Assembly (NCBI RefSeq): GCF_040394755.1
Contig: NZ_JBEBRQ010000065.1
Source: Castellaniella defragrans_A
Lineage (GTDB): Bacteria > Pseudomonadota > Gammaproteobacteria > Burkholderiales > Burkholderiaceae_B
Reading direction: 5' to 3' (one strand)
Length of the DNA stretch: 11,542 bases
The notes below the pieces were generated by a model. That model was not told the origin of the DNA. It saw nothing but the letters and a program-made list of their open reading frames with translations, and ran no database searches. This document shows positions 1-7,466 of this stretch, one piece after another. How positions within the stretch are numbered: position 1 is the stretch's first letter; each line of letters starts with the position of its first letter. The position numbers were made by a program, and so were the translations under genes.

Positions 1-37
1 TGGTCTTGTATGTGAACCTACTCATCGAGTCATCTGA

Positions 38-433
38 ATGAGCAAGTTAGGTATATGGGTGGATTACGGTCAAAAGATCGTATGCAACGAATTGCGCCGG
101 CAGAATCTCATTTCTTTCGAGGAATGGATTTTTGATGCACGTCATTGCAGAAACGCTTTTTCTCCAATCACCTACCAGGGATATTGCCTCTGGGCGATGC
201 CCTGCCTGCGCCTCATGCGAAAGCATACTTGGATGGCCCGCATGCTGGCCATCGCGGTTCGCTGGATGACGGCGGATATCAAGTATCACGAAGGGATATG
301 CACCCATCGCCATTGGCGCGGCTGGCTGGTGCGTCGTTGCATTTTCTGGCCCGTCAATTGGTTGCTTGGCAATTGCGTGTCCCTGCGTCGGCTTGGTTTC
401 CGCCACGGGTCGATCCCGCGATCGGCGGGCTGA
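38..433 (+). CDS. Hypothetical basic, Trp-rich protein (131 aa)
   Basis: I do not recognise this gene. Coding is suggested by codon use from about position 170 on, where third codon positions are mostly G or C, more so than in the competing + frame that runs through 145-489. The protein is basic and rich in Trp, Arg and Cys, with no signal peptide and no clear membrane span. Its middle has regularly spaced aromatic residues (VRWMTADIKYHEG, then HRHWRGWLVRR, then FWPVNWLLGN), which reads more like a real small-protein core than chance. The start is uncertain: ATG at 38 has no good ribosome binding site, and ATG at 197 is an in-frame alternative. It ends 52 bp before the pilin gene. It could also be spurious or a decayed gene fragment. 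Confidence 0.35.
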   Translation: MSKLGIWVDYGQKIVCNELRRQNLISFEEWIFDARHCRNAFSPITYQGYCLWAMPCLRLMRKHTWMARMLAIAVRWMTADIKYHEGICTHRHWRGWLVRRCIFWPVNWLLGNCVSLRRLGFRHGSIPRSAG

Positions 434-485
434 ATGGCGATCGCAGGTCCAAACGATTAATTTCAATTTTCAATAGGATTTTATT

Positions 486-1031
486 GTGAAAAAAGTGATT
501 CTCAATGCGCTGGTTTCCGGATGTTTCATTGTTATGTCGGGCGCTGCCATCGCCGCCCCCGATTCAGGCAACATCAGATTCCTAGGTGACATCACGAATT
601 CGGCATGTGCGATCGGTGGTGGTCAGCAAGGCGCCGACATGACTGTCGCCCTGGGCAGCTACCCGGTCAAGATGTTTGCCGATGGCATTGGCACCAAGAG
701 CCCCATGACCGATTTTTCCATTTCACTGATCGACTGTGATCTCTCTACGGCGCAGACCGCCACAATTGAGTTCGTTGCGGGCTCGGGCAGCTCCTCCGGC
801 AATAATTTGCTGAATGTGGAGAATGTTCCCGGTGGTGCCACGGGCGTGGCCGTGGGCCTGGTTGATTGGAACGGCGATGTTGTCCAGGTGGGCGGTAGCG
901 CCTCTGCTCCCATTGCCCTGGCCGCGGGTACCAACATCCTGAACTTCAAGGCGTTCTACGAGTCCATCGATTCCGTCGTCGAGGCTGGCCCCGCCAACGC
1001 TCGCGCGGTATTCAAGGTTGCTTACCCGTAA
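486..1031 (+). CDS. Major fimbrial subunit (type 1 pilin family)
   Basis: A secreted pilin that would polymerise by donor-strand exchange into the fimbrial shaft, delivered by the chaperone and usher encoded downstream. The 181-aa precursor starts at GTG with AGGA (475-478) seven bases upstream. It has a classic signal peptide (MKK, a hydrophobic core, then AIA/A, cleaved near residue 23-24). The mature part shows the family hallmarks: a Cys pair at residues 41 and 84 expected to form the pilin disulfide, alternating beta-strand residues, and a C-terminus ending in Tyr-Pro with the penultimate Tyr of the chaperone-binding strand. Length is normal for the family. The leader just upstream (about 455-485) is AT-rich, as a promoter would be, but I see no convincing -35/-10 pair and no homopolymer tract of the phase-variable Bordetella fim type. 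Family assignment is firm; the exact fimbrial type is not. Confidence 0.93.
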   Translation: MKKVILNALVSGCFIVMSGAAIAAPDSGNIRFLGDITNSACAIGGGQQGADMTVALGSYPVKMFADGIGTKSPMTDFSISLIDCDLSTAQTATIEFVAGSGSSSGNNLLNVENVPGGATGVAVGLVDWNGDVVQVGGSASAPIALAAGTNILNFKAFYESIDSVVEAGPANARAVFKVAYP

Positions 1032-1082
1032 GCTGCCGAGCCTGACATTCCGGATCCGGGTTCCGGGCCGGCAGGCATAGAG

Positions 1083-1112
1083 GCACGGCGGACGCGATAC
1101 GCGCCGCTGTGC
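1083..1112 (+). promoter_or_regulatory. GC-rich hairpin in the pilin-chaperone gap
   Basis: The 256-bp gap between pilin and chaperone holds a strong inverted repeat: arms 1083-1096 and 1100-1112, 13 pairs (one G-U), one bulged A at 1092 and a 3-nt ATA loop. No T-run follows, so it is not a canonical intrinsic terminator. In many fimbrial operons a stem-loop after the major pilin gene protects the pilin mRNA 3' end or partly stops transcription, so that pilin exceeds chaperone and usher. That role is inferred here from structure and position. I see no convincing gene elsewhere in the gap. Confidence 0.6.
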
Positions 1113-1287
1113 CGCCGATCACATGGCGAGCGCGCCAGTCCGCGAGGGCGGATGGTCATGGTCGTCGTGTGTGCCCGCTCTGGCTGGTGGGTAGTCGGTG
1201 CCGAGTCTCCGTCCGAGTTCGATTTTACCGTCGGTGTTATTCACTGCCGCCGTCGATGGTATGGCGCGCACATTCGAAACTAGTCAT

Positions 1288-2016
1288 ATGAAAACTCTGA
1301 TTCAACGATTGCTCCCGGCCATCGTGGCGGCGGGCATGCTGATCGGTGGCGGCGCGCAGGCTGCCATTCAGATTTCCAGCACCCGTGTGGTCATGAATGA
1401 GGAGCAGCAGCACGTGTCGGTCTTTGCCAAGAATCTGTCCAGCGAGCCGTATGTGGTGCAAGTGTGGATAGACGGCGCAGCCGAAGAAATGGATACGCCG
1501 TTTTTCATCACCCCGCCTCTGAGCCGCTTCGATGGCGGCGTGGAACGCCGCCTGAACATTTCCCGCGTGGGGGAAGGGATGCCGAATGACCGTGAATCGT
1601 ATTACTGGATCAATGTGCTCGAAATCCCGCAAAAGAAGGATCACAGTGAAAACGTCTTGTCTTTGGCTGTGCAGACGCGTATCAAGCTGTTCTATCGTCC
1701 AGCGGCCATCCAGAAACTGCCGCGCGGGCCCGAGCTGTTGAAGTGGTCGCTGGCACGCGAAGGCAAGGCTTGTCAGTTGGTGGTGGAAAATGCGTCGGCG
1801 TTTCTCGTGAATTTCGCGCGTATCGAGCTCGCGAGTGAGACCAATGAATTCGGGCGTGGCGTGGTTGCCGCGCCGTTGGCGGCCAGCCGTATCCCCCTGA
1901 GCAAATGCCCCTCAGCGGCAAATCCTCAGGTGATTCCGCATGTGGTCAACGACTACGGCGTGATCCGGCCCTGGCCGGCGGCCGTCGTGGATTTTGCGGC
2001 ACCGCCCGTGCCTTGA
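1288..2016 (+). CDS. Periplasmic fimbrial chaperone (PapD/FimC family)
   Basis: Periplasmic chaperone that caps pilin subunits and hands them to the usher. I chose ATG 1288 because it gives 242 aa with a textbook signal peptide (MKTLIQR, hydrophobic core, AQA/A, cleavage after residue 25). The open frame extends upstream to GTG 1198, but that would bury the signal. No clear ribosome binding site precedes 1288. The mature protein has the two conserved subunit-anchoring positives: Arg33 (mature position 8, in STRVV) and Lys133 (in RIKLFYRP). It also has the family segment PNDRESYYWINVLEIP and a domain-2 Cys pair at 162 and 207. The short stretch between this segment and RIKLFYRP suggests the FGS (short F1-G1 loop) class, which assembles rod-like fimbriae rather than capsule-like ones. 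It ends 5 bp before the usher. Confidence 0.93.
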   Translation: MKTLIQRLLPAIVAAGMLIGGGAQAAIQISSTRVVMNEEQQHVSVFAKNLSSEPYVVQVWIDGAAEEMDTPFFITPPLSRFDGGVERRLNISRVGEGMPNDRESYYWINVLEIPQKKDHSENVLSLAVQTRIKLFYRPAAIQKLPRGPELLKWSLAREGKACQLVVENASAFLVNFARIELASETNEFGRGVVAAPLAASRIPLSKCPSAANPQVIPHVVNDYGVIRPWPAAVVDFAAPPVP

Positions 2017-2021
2017 TTGCC

Positions 2022-4535
2022 ATGCGTCGTTCAATAGGATTGTTTGTCATGGCGGCGGGAACGTTGGCGATGCCGGCCTGCGGCGCCGCCAGCCTGTCCC
2101 AGGGGCAGGACAGCGGTGACGCCGTGTTCGATGGCAGTTTTCTGCATCGTGTTCCAGGCCAGGCCTCTGGGGTGGATCTTTCGGTGTTCGCCCATTCGAA
2201 CCGCGTGCTGCCGGGCCAGAAGTCGGTGCTGTTGCAGCTGAATGAGCGGGCAGTCGGCAACCGTATGGTGGAATTCGTGGCGGTTCCCGGCAAAGAGGAC
2301 GCGCAGCCGTGTTATTCAGTGTCGGCCTTGCGCGAACTGGGGGTCAAGATCGAGGCTTTCCCCGAACTGCAAAAAATGGATGATGGCGAATGCGGCCGCA
2401 CGCTCGAAGCCATCCCTTCGGCCAAGGTTTCTTATGACCAGGATGCCAATGTTTTGCGTCTGTCGATTCCCCAGGCGGCGTTGGGCCGCCAAGCGCGTGG
2501 CCTCGTGCCAGTGGAGCGGTGGGATTCCGGCACCACGGCCCTGTGGTCGTCTTACCGCATGTCGTTCAATCATATGGAGTTCAGCGCGGGGTTGAATCAG
2601 CATCGCAACGACACGTTGTTCCTGGGCTTTCGCAACGGTCTGAATCTGGGCGCATGGCGCCTGCGCGGCAACGGCAGTTATTTTGACAGCGGCCGCGGCG
2701 CGGCCTGGGACTGGAGCGATCTGTATGCCGAACGCGATATCGTGCCCTGGCGTGGACGGCTGCGCCTGGGCGACAGTTCGACCGAGGGGCGGATATTCAA
2801 TGCGATGCGCTTTCGAGGCATACAAATCCGCTCGGATGATGGCATGCTGCCGGATAGCCAGCGCGGCTATGCCCCCGTGATACACGGTATCGCGCCAAGC
2901 AATGCCAAAGTGACCGTGCGCCAGAATGGGTACGTGCTTTATACGACCTTTGTGCCGGCTGGCCCATTTGTCATCGACGACCTTTATTCCACTGCTGGCG
3001 GCGGTGACCTGGAAGTCGAGGTGGCCGAAATGGGCGGCCGTACCACGCGGTTCTTCCAGCCGTTCGCCGCGTTGCCGAAGATGGTGCGGGAAGGGGTCTG
3101 GAACTACAACTTCATGGCAGGCGAATTTCGCCACAATTTCGATGCCAGCCGGCCTTTGATGGGGCAGGCGACACTGGCCTATGGTTTGCCTTGGGGCCTG
3201 ACGGCCTATGGCGGCTGGACTGGAGCCCAGCATGGTTACATGGCCGGTGCCTTGGGGCTGGCCGCCAATCTGCGCCATCTGGGGGCGGTGTCGATCGACA
3301 TCACCAGTTCGCGCTCCCGCGATGCGCAAGGCAGCAGCGTAGTGGGTTCCTCGGCGAGCATACAGTATGCGAAATCATTTCCGGGCAGCGGCACCAATTT
3401 CACCCTGGCCAGTTATCGCTATAACTCGGCAGGATATCGCAGCCTGAGTGACGCGGTGCGTGACCGCGTCGAGAAATACAGTGGCCAGGACCGGGACTAT
3501 AGCCGCGAGTACGAGTACCAGTTGTCATTGTCGCAGCGGTTGGGCGGCATGGGGTCGCTGTCGTTCAATTACTATGGCATCGCATACCGCAACGCGCCCC
3601 GCAACGCGCGCTATATGCAAGTGGGCTATTCGAGTTCGCTGGGCCGGGTGGGCTATTCACTGAACTACGCCCTGAGCCGCAACCCCTGGGATGCCCGTGA
3701 ATCCACGCTGATGCTCACGCTCAGTATCCCTCTGGGCGGTAGCCACTCGGCCAGCTATGCCATGAACCGCAGCGACAACGGCGGCGCGAACCACAGTGTC
3801 AACCTGAGCGGCGCGATGCTGGATGACTATTCGCTGACCTATGCGCTGCAGGCCGGCGTCACGGATGGCGCGGGCGCTGAAAACGGCGCCACTGGCTATG
3901 GCTCACTGGGATATTCTTCACCCGTGGGCCTGGCGACCGTCAGCCATGCCTATTCGCGCAATTCGTCGAACACCTATTTCGATGTTAGCGGCTCGGTATT
4001 GGCGGACGACAAAGGCGTGCTGTTCGGACAGTCGCTGGGCGAGACGGCGGTCATCGTCGAGGCGCCCGGCGCCGCCGGGGTGGCGATCGAGGCGATGCCT
4101 GGAGTCCGCACCAATTCGGCTGGCCGGGCGCTGGTTCCGTATGCCAACCCGTATCGTGAAAACCGGATTTCACTCGATGCGGGCGACAGGCTGGAAGGCG
4201 CCCATCTCAAGCAGACCGTGCAGACTGTGGTGCCTACGCGAGGCGCCGTCGTCGTGGCGAAATTCGATACCGAACTCGGGCGCACCGTGCTGGCCGTGCT
4301 GAAGGACGCTGCGGGCAAGGAATTGCCCTTTGGTGCCGCGGTGCATGGCGAGGATGGCCAACAGCTCGGCATCGTCGGACCGGTGGGGCGCGTTTGGCTG
4401 ACTGGGCTGCAGGGACTTCGGCAGTACACCGTGAAATGGGGAACGCTCGGCGACCAGCGCTGCCGTTTTCAGATAGATGTGTCGGCGGACCAGGATGCCG
4501 CCGAACAGGTAAAGGAGTTGAGATGCACCCAATGA
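2022..4535 (+). CDS. Outer-membrane fimbrial usher (FimD/PapC family)
   Basis: Outer-membrane assembly platform that recruits chaperone-subunit complexes and threads the growing fimbria through its barrel; 837 aa, normal for the family. ATG 2022 gives a signal peptide (MRRSIGLFVM...ACGAAS). In-frame ATG 2049 has an AGGA upstream but would remove the positive n-region, so I prefer 2022. Visible in order: the N-terminal chaperone-binding domain (FDGSFLHR, then DLSVFAHSNRVLPG) with two Cys; barrel strands; the plug near residues 275-330 (GYAPVIHGIAPSNAKVTV, then DLYSTAGGGDLEVEV); the REGVWNYNFMAGEFR segment that opens the second half of the barrel; and C-terminal domains with a Cys pair in QRCRF and ELRCTQ. 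The frame is intact. It starts 5 bp after the chaperone and its 3' end overlaps the adhesin start by 13 bp, implying coupled translation. Confidence 0.95.
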   Translation: MRRSIGLFVMAAGTLAMPACGAASLSQGQDSGDAVFDGSFLHRVPGQASGVDLSVFAHSNRVLPGQKSVLLQLNERAVGNRMVEFVAVPGKEDAQPCYSVSALRELGVKIEAFPELQKMDDGECGRTLEAIPSAKVSYDQDANVLRLSIPQAALGRQARGLVPVERWDSGTTALWSSYRMSFNHMEFSAGLNQHRNDTLFLGFRNGLNLGAWRLRGNGSYFDSGRGAAWDWSDLYAERDIVPWRGRLRLGDSSTEGRIFNAMRFRGIQIRSDDGMLPDSQRGYAPVIHGIAPSNAKVTVRQNGYVLYTTFVPAGPFVIDDLYSTAGGGDLEVEVAEMGGRTTRFFQPFAALPKMVREGVWNYNFMAGEFRHNFDASRPLMGQATLAYGLPWGLTAYGGWTGAQHGYMAGALGLAANLRHLGAVSIDITSSRSRDAQGSSVVGSSASIQYAKSFPGSGTNFTLASYRYNSAGYRSLSDAVRDRVEKYSGQDRDYSREYEYQLSLSQRLGGMGSLSFNYYGIAYRNAPRNARYMQVGYSSSLGRVGYSLNYALSRNPWDARESTLMLTLSIPLGGSHSASYAMNRSDNGGANHSVNLSGAMLDDYSLTYALQAGVTDGAGAENGATGYGSLGYSSPVGLATVSHAYSRNSSNTYFDVSGSVLADDKGVLFGQSLGETAVIVEAPGAAGVAIEAMPGVRTNSAGRALVPYANPYRENRISLDAGDRLEGAHLKQTVQTVVPTRGAVVVAKFDTELGRTVLAVLKDAAGKELPFGAAVHGEDGQQLGIVGPVGRVWLTGLQGLRQYTVKWGTLGDQRCRFQIDVSADQDAAEQVKELRCTQ

Positions 4536-5671
4536 AGCGCGGTTCCAGCGCGGCGCGGCGCCGATCACCGTGGTGGACGGGCATGGGCCTGGCGCTTGTC
4601 CTGATGTGCGGCACGGGCGCGGCGCATGCCGCCTGCACCCTGAATATCGGCGGCATGGGTCCCAGCGGTGTTATTTACGACCGGTACAATGGTGCTTTGT
4701 TCCAGATCAAGGTGCCGGCGGGGCGTTCGACCTTCGCGCTGCCCGCCTACCCGCAGCCGCCGGCCGGCGAAATCTTGTTCGTGTCGGAAACACTGCTGCC
4801 GACCTTGGGCACCAAGAGAGAGCAGGGTGCGGCGGCGCCGCTGATTCTTTGCTCAGTCGGAGCGATAGAGGAATTCAAGGGTGCTACTGAACTGCTTCCT
4901 GGCTTTAATGATCTGTATGCGTCGGGGGTCAAGGGCATCGGTTATCGCGTCTATTATTACTATCGTGACTCAGGGGAGGGCGTGGTGGCGCCCTACACGG
5001 GGGTCAATACATATTCGAGGGGTGTGCTGGTATTCCCTTTCAATGGGTCGGACTTGGGAAACGATCTGAAAGCGCGTATCGAGTTCGTGGCGACCGGGGA
5101 ACCGATCGAGCCTGGGGAACTGTTGCCTGGCCGTATCTATGGCGTAGTGTCCGTCAGCAATACCAACGGCGTTTCCGTGTCGTCGCCGTACAAGGTGGAG
5201 TTGGCGACAGCCATCACCGTGACGCCGCCGACCTGCGAAATCCAGACCCCGGAAGCGCTGACCGTCATATTGCCCACCGTATCGGTTCATTTGCTGATGC
5301 GCGGCGAGGGACGCGGCATTACCGCGAAGGATTTGAGCGTGGCTTGCAGTTCGCCGAGCATGGCGTCTCCTATTATCAGGATTACGCCTATCAGCCCGGT
5401 CGGCGGTTCCACGAACACTCTGGCCAACGAGGATACCAGCAGCGATGGCGCGAAGGGAGTGGGTGTGCAGATGTGGCTATATGACCCGGCTATCGGCACG
5501 TTCCGCAATCCGGTTTTCAACACCGATGAGCCAGGGGCCGGCGCCCCGCAGGAAAGCCTGCCCTCCAGCCTTTGGCTGTTCCGGATCGGCGGCAGCTACT
5601 TGCCGATCGATGCTATTGTAACGGCCGGGAAAGTCAGCGCAGGCGCCACGCTGAAGTTCACCTATCCTTGA
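4523..5671 (+). CDS. Two-domain fimbrial tip adhesin
   Basis: Predicted tip subunit that binds a host or surface ligand; 382 aa, about twice the pilin length, as for FimH-type adhesins. GGAG at 4514-4517 sits five bases before ATG 4523, which decides that start over the in-frame ATG 4532, which overlaps the usher stop. A basic n-region and hydrophobic stretch end at AHA/A (cleavage after residue 36). Residues 37 to about 230 form the receptor-binding domain (Cys38 and Cys110, and a conserved-looking VKGIGYRVYYYY segment). From about 235 a pilin domain begins (TCEIQTPEALTVILP, Cys238 and Cys275) and ends LKFTYP with the penultimate Tyr typical of chaperone-bound subunits. This architecture fixes a tip role, but the ligand cannot be read from sequence. 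Confidence 0.88.
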   Translation: MHPMKRGSSAARRRSPWWTGMGLALVLMCGTGAAHAACTLNIGGMGPSGVIYDRYNGALFQIKVPAGRSTFALPAYPQPPAGEILFVSETLLPTLGTKREQGAAAPLILCSVGAIEEFKGATELLPGFNDLYASGVKGIGYRVYYYYRDSGEGVVAPYTGVNTYSRGVLVFPFNGSDLGNDLKARIEFVATGEPIEPGELLPGRIYGVVSVSNTNGVSVSSPYKVELATAITVTPPTCEIQTPEALTVILPTVSVHLLMRGEGRGITAKDLSVACSSPSMASPIIRITPISPVGGSTNTLANEDTSSDGAKGVGVQMWLYDPAIGTFRNPVFNTDEPGAGAPQESLPSSLWLFRIGGSYLPIDAIVTAGKVSAGATLKFTYP

Positions 5672-5682
5672 TCGATTCCCCC

Positions 5683-6150
5683 ATGACGACGACCATGCAA
5701 ACCTTGCCCGATACGCCGATACTGCGTGAAAAACTGGCTGCCATCATTGCCCGGACCAGCCGTTGCGAGCCCGAACCCCTGTTGGAAGACCAGGAATTCG
5801 CATCGGTCATTGCGCAATTCGATTCGCTGGCCATCCTGGAAATTTTGCTGGAGATCGAGACGGAATACGGGCTGACCACCGATGAGATGCTGCCCACTCA
5901 TCACGACGTGGGGGCGCAGGAATTCACCAGCGTGTTTCCCAAGAACATCAGTGCGCTGATCATTTACATGCACGAGGTGATGAATCGCCGCGTCGTCGAG
6001 CCGCAGACCACCGAATCGGCGGATGCTGCGCGGAAAGAGGCGGCGCCAGAAACAGCCGCGCCGCCGGCCGGGCAGGGCGGGGCAGAGATTTCCGGAAATG
6101 CCGCGCAACAGGACGCGCGGTCCGGCAAAGATGCGGAGTTCTTGCAATGA
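5683..6150 (+). CDS. Acyl-carrier-protein-like protein with long C-terminal tail
   Basis: Probable cytoplasmic acyl carrier protein, 155 aa from ATG 5683. In-frame ATG 5695 is possible, and neither has a clear ribosome binding site, suggesting coupling to the adhesin 11 bp upstream. The ACP fold is suggested by the helix-II motif FDSLAILEILLEIETEYGL: Ser48 follows Asp47 as in the DSL phosphopantetheine-attachment site, and helical acidic segments surround it. The domain ends near residue 107. Some 45-50 further residues form a low-complexity tail rich in Ala, Glu, Gln and Gly, which ordinary AcpP (about 78 aa) lacks. Overlap with the next gene, a ketosynthase, supports an acyl-carrier role. 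No acyltransferase, reductase or phosphopantetheinyl transferase is visible nearby. The family call is good, though the sequence diverges from housekeeping ACP; the product carried is unknown. Confidence 0.78.
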   Translation: MTTTMQTLPDTPILREKLAAIIARTSRCEPEPLLEDQEFASVIAQFDSLAILEILLEIETEYGLTTDEMLPTHHDVGAQEFTSVFPKNISALIIYMHEVMNRRVVEPQTTESADAARKEAAPETAAPPAGQGGAEISGNAAQQDARSGKDAEFLQ

Positions 6151-7364
6151 CACATCGCCAAGTTGTCATTACGGCAGTGGGTGTCGCATCGCCGGTGGGC
6201 GGTTCGGCGCAGTCGACCTTTGACGCCCTAAATGCCGGTGTCTGCGGCATTCGCAAACATCCCGATCCGCGCATCGACAGAAGCGTGGGCCATGTCGCGG
6301 AAGACATGACCGAGGGCCTGCATCCCAGTCAGGTCCGCATGTTGGATCGCGTGACGGTGATGGCGAATTACGCGGCAAACCAGGCTTTGGGCGCGGCCGC
6401 GCTGGATGCCAGCCGGCAAGCCGAGTGCGGCGTGTTCATCGGCACCGGAATCGGTGGTGTTTCCACGCTGTGCGAGTCGGTGGAAGCCTATCATGGCGTG
6501 GTGCCCAAGCGCCCCTTGCTGGTGGTGCCCGCTGTGATGCCCCAGGCGATCGCCGCGCAGATCGCGCAGGGCCTGCAATCGACTGCCGAGGCGCAAACCT
6601 ATGCAACGGCTTGCTCGGCCGGGGCGGTGGCCATCGGTGAAGCCTACCGGCGTATTCGCGACGGTTATCTCGACGTCGCGATCGCGGGCGGATCGGAGTC
6701 CATGTTCTCGCCCGCGCTGATGGCGGCCTGGGTGCAACTGCATGTCTTGTGCGCCGAACCGGCGGCAGGGCAAACCGGTTATTGCCGGCCATTCAGCCAC
6801 AAGCGCACGGGGTTTGCCCTGGCCGAAGGCGCGGCCATGCTGGTGCTGGAATCCGCCGACCATGCGCGGGCGCGCAATGCGGCGGTGATCGCTGAAATTT
6901 GCGGCTACGGGGTCAGCAACGATGGCACCCATCCGGTGCGGCCCGATCCCCGGGGGCAGGCGTTGGCCATGTTCCGCTGTCTGGTCGATGGCGGACTGGC
7001 CGCCGCAGACGTCGGGTACATCAATGCCCACGCAACGGGCACCCTGGTGGGCGACCGCATCGAAACCGCTGCGATCAAGCAGGTGTTCGGTGCGCACGCC
7101 AGCAGCCTGCCGGTTAGCAGCATCAAAGGTGCAATCGGACACACGATCGGGGCGGCAGGCGCCATCGAGGCGGCAGTCACCGCCATGGCCCTGCAGCAGG
7201 GCATCGTGCCGCCTACCCTGTTTTTCGAGAGCGGCGACCCGCAGTGCGACCTGGATTATGTTGCCGAGGGCGCGCGCCGGTTGCCGGACTTGCGGCTGGC
7301 GATCAGCAATTCCTTTGGCATGGGAGGCAACAACGCAGTACTTGCTTTTCGCAAGGTAGCGTAG
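6147..7364 (+). CDS. Beta-ketoacyl-ACP synthase (FabF/KAS II-like)
   Basis: Condensing enzyme expected to join an acyl primer to malonyl-ACP with loss of CO2. The 405 aa match the normal KAS II length. Visible catalytic set: Cys156 in TYATACSAGA, His295 in NAHATGT, Lys327 and His332 in SIKGAIGHT, and the C-terminal NSFGMGGNN glycine loop, so the enzyme looks active. The first His motif reads HATGT...GD rather than the HGTST...ND of housekeeping FabF, pointing to a specialised ketosynthase. GGAG eight bases upstream and a 4-bp ATGA overlap with the ACP gene argue that the two work as a pair. Its place at the end of a fimbrial operon is unusual. No ketoreductase, dehydratase or acyltransferase lies in the window, so intermediates would have to come from primary fatty-acid synthesis or genes elsewhere. 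Confidence 0.92.
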   Translation: MTHRQVVITAVGVASPVGGSAQSTFDALNAGVCGIRKHPDPRIDRSVGHVAEDMTEGLHPSQVRMLDRVTVMANYAANQALGAAALDASRQAECGVFIGTGIGGVSTLCESVEAYHGVVPKRPLLVVPAVMPQAIAAQIAQGLQSTAEAQTYATACSAGAVAIGEAYRRIRDGYLDVAIAGGSESMFSPALMAAWVQLHVLCAEPAAGQTGYCRPFSHKRTGFALAEGAAMLVLESADHARARNAAVIAEICGYGVSNDGTHPVRPDPRGQALAMFRCLVDGGLAAADVGYINAHATGTLVGDRIETAAIKQVFGAHASSLPVSSIKGAIGHTIGAAGAIEAAVTAMALQQGIVPPTLFFESGDPQCDLDYVAEGARRLPDLRLAISNSFGMGGNNAVLAFRKVA

Positions 7365-7404
7365 CGTCATGGCCTGTCCAGGGGACACGGATTAGAAAAG
7401 CAAA

Positions 7405-7428
7405 ACGCCAACCCCGAAAGGTTGGCGT
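7405..7428 (-). terminator. Intrinsic terminator after the - strand tRNA
   Basis: A perfect 9-bp inverted repeat (ACGCCAACC at 7405-7413 and GGTTGGCGT at 7420-7428) with a 6-nt loop. Read on the - strand, the stem runs into TTTTGCTTTT, a good T-tract; on the + strand there is none. It therefore fits as the terminator of the tRNA gene whose 3' end lies at 7467, and may only weakly block + strand readthrough from the ketosynthase. Confidence 0.75.
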
Positions 7429-7458
7429 AAGGGCTGAGCGAATGATCGCTAAGCCCTT
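7429..7458. other. Second stem-loop between operon end and tRNA
   Basis: Abutting the terminator is a longer stem: AAGGGCT (7429-7435) pairs with AGCCCTT (7452-7458), then a G/A mismatch, then AGCGA (7437-7441) pairs with TCGCT (7446-7450) around an ATGA loop. No T-run follows on the + strand. It may act in 3' processing of the tRNA transcript or add to bidirectional termination between the convergent genes. Function is inferred from structure only. Confidence 0.5.
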
Positions 7459-7466
7459 GATATTCC

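Noticed and set aside
47..466. Open - strand frame of 139 codons opposite the first ORF
   Set aside because: It mirrors the + frame, has no ribosome binding site, and its composition reads as antisense of the more gene-like + frame.
434..485. Phase-variable promoter for the pilin
   Set aside because: The leader is AT-rich but has no homopolymer tract or invertible repeat, so nothing supports phase variation.
145..489. Second + strand frame upstream of the pilin, running into the pilin start
   Set aside because: Third-position GC is weaker than in the 38-433 frame, and there is no start signal or recognisable motif.
1281..1290. ACTAGT and CATATG restriction sites at the chaperone start, suggesting a cloned construct
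   Set aside because: Two six-base sites near each other are easily chance; the surrounding DNA is continuous with a natural operon.
2316..3329. Long 337-codon - strand frame inside the usher
   Set aside because: It lies wholly within a clear usher gene with conserved motifs; high GC makes long antisense frames common.
6228..7388. 386-codon - strand frame opposite the ketosynthase
   Set aside because: It is a shadow of the ketosynthase, whose catalytic residues are all in the + frame; His/Arg/Gln-rich composition is typical of antisense.
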